Positions 5,051-5,839 of a DNA stretch of 5,839 nt are shown here, piece by piece; position 1 is the stretch's first letter, and each line of letters opens with the position of its first letter. The position numbers and the translations under genes were made by a program. The notes under the pieces are model-generated. The model saw only the letters and a program-made list of their open reading frames with translations. It ran no database searches and was not told the DNA's origin. Source of the DNA: Clostridia bacterium (lineage in GTDB: Bacteria > Bacillota > Clostridia > Oscillospirales > CAG-382); assembly GCA_017397605.1 (NCBI GenBank), contig JAFQII010000231.1, forward strand, positions 1 to 5,839. The letters are read 5' to 3'.

Positions 5051-5839
5051 ATGGATTTTTTTGATACACTCGATGAGCGGGAGACTGCGCTGTTGCTCGG
5101 TGAGAGCATGGAGCATGAAACGCTGGATGCAGAAACGCTTGCAAGACTGCAGGCGTCGGTGGCAAAAAGTTTGCCTGCAAAAAACAAAAAACGCGTCAAA
5201 AGACGCATTCGTGTCGCTTTGATCGCGGCGGCACTGCTTGCGGCGGCGATCGGCATCACGGTCGAAGCCAAGGAATACAGCGATGCAGTGGAATTTTTTG
5301 AGGAGTACGAGCTTCCGACCGACGGTTTGACGCGCGCGGAGATCAAGGCGGTCTACCGCGATATCACGACGGAAACGTTTTCGTATTCCAAAACCGCGGA
5401 GGTACTGGAACGCCGCATCAACCAAGCGCTGTTGGAGGGCGTCGAGCTGTCGGGAGAAATTCCCGCGCCTTCTGAGATTGAGAATCTCTGGAACACGCTC
5501 TACCAATGGCAATATCTCGACGGAGACGGCAAGTCTTTTTTGACATCGCCCGAGGAGACGGTCGGCGTGCAGTATTTCAGAGACCGTGAGGAGATCAAGC
5601 GGTACGAAAACGGCAAAGAGGTCTGGAGCGTCAAAATGCCGGAGGGAGGCTATTTTATTGGATTTACCCCCGTGTCCGACGGTGTGGTTGTCATGTATTC
5701 TATGGGTTACGGAGAACCCGACCGTTTGATCAAGGTGAGCGATCGCGGAGAGGTTTTGTGGAACGTTGGCGTTGACAACGGGTTTTCGTCCAACGAGTCG
5801 CTTTCGGCGGTGATTGAGGATGCGGACGGAACGTATGCG
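5051..5839 (+). CDS. Membrane protein with propeller-like outer domain, probable anti-sigma regulator/sensor, 3'-truncated
   Basis: The ATG at 5051 follows the sigma-factor stop by 2 nt, with GGGAGG (5039-5044) as ribosome binding site; the frame stays open for 263 codons to the window edge. Layout: an acidic, helix-rich N-terminus (1-43), a basic cluster (44-54, KNKKRVKRRIR), one hydrophobic span (about 55-71), then a large outer part. The positive-inside rule puts the N-terminus in the cytoplasm, where it could hold the sigma factor. There is no HxxxCxxC zinc motif and no Cys in the N-terminus. The outer part shows a 45-residue repeat: Ile182-Lys183, Gly188, Trp192 and Val194 recur as Ile227-Lys228, Gly233, Trp237 and Val239, resembling blades of a PQQ-like beta-propeller. 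Such a domain could sense an outside ligand or partner. The anti-sigma role is inferred from gene order and topology only. It could instead be an unrelated membrane protein of the sigma operon. Confidence 0.75.
   Translation, partial: MDFFDTLDERETALLLGESMEHETLDAETLARLQASVAKSLPAKNKKRVKRRIRVALIAAALLAAAIGITVEAKEYSDAVEFFEEYELPTDGLTRAEIKAVYRDITTETFSYSKTAEVLERRINQALLEGVELSGEIPAPSEIENLWNTLYQWQYLDGDGKSFLTSPEETVGVQYFRDREEIKRYENGKEVWSVKMPEGGYFIGFTPVSDGVVVMYSMGYGEPDRLIKVSDRGEVLWNVGVDNGFSSNESLSAVIEDADGTYA

Overview
This looks like chromosomal DNA of an uncultured Bacillota, most likely a gut-type Clostridia. The evidence is strong AAAGGAGG-type ribosome binding sites, near-consensus sigma-A promoters with 17-bp spacers, Cys-lipoprotein signals (LASC, LAGC), a PdaA-type polysaccharide deacetylase, GTG starts, and GC-leaning genes separated by AT-rich gaps. 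I cannot place it below class. I see no mobile element, CRISPR array, tRNA or rRNA. Six genes lie on the + strand, the first and last cut by the window edges. No gene-free stretch exceeds 150 bases.

Region 1 (1-1274) is the 3' part of an extracellular solute-binding protein of the ABC sugar-uptake type. It ends, unusually, in a membrane-spanning tail. Region 2 (1261-2070) is a self-contained expression unit: a strong promoter overlapping the previous stop codon, a small lipoprotein with two OB-fold-like halves, and a good intrinsic terminator. Region 3 (2115-3353) has its own promoter and encodes a lipoprotein polysaccharide deacetylase on a long acidic Ser/Glu/Thr linker, likely acting on peptidoglycan. 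Region 4 (3359-4402) has a full-consensus promoter, a cation diffusion facilitator with an Asn/Asp/Asp/Asp metal site (suggesting manganese export), and a long hairpin.

Region 5 (4485-5839) is a two-gene operon. An ECF sigma factor is followed 2 nt later by a single-pass membrane protein. That protein's outer part carries a 45-residue repeat resembling beta-propeller blades, so it is probably the sigma factor's regulator and sensor. It runs off the window. This pair is the most interesting part: the putative anti-sigma protein has no zinc-type (HxxxCxxC) anti-sigma motif.

Most of the genes concern the cell envelope (uptake, surface lipoproteins, wall modification, metal export, envelope signalling), but separate promoters argue against one operon. 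Apart from the sigma/sensor pair and the odd tail of the first protein, the window reads as ordinary chromosome.
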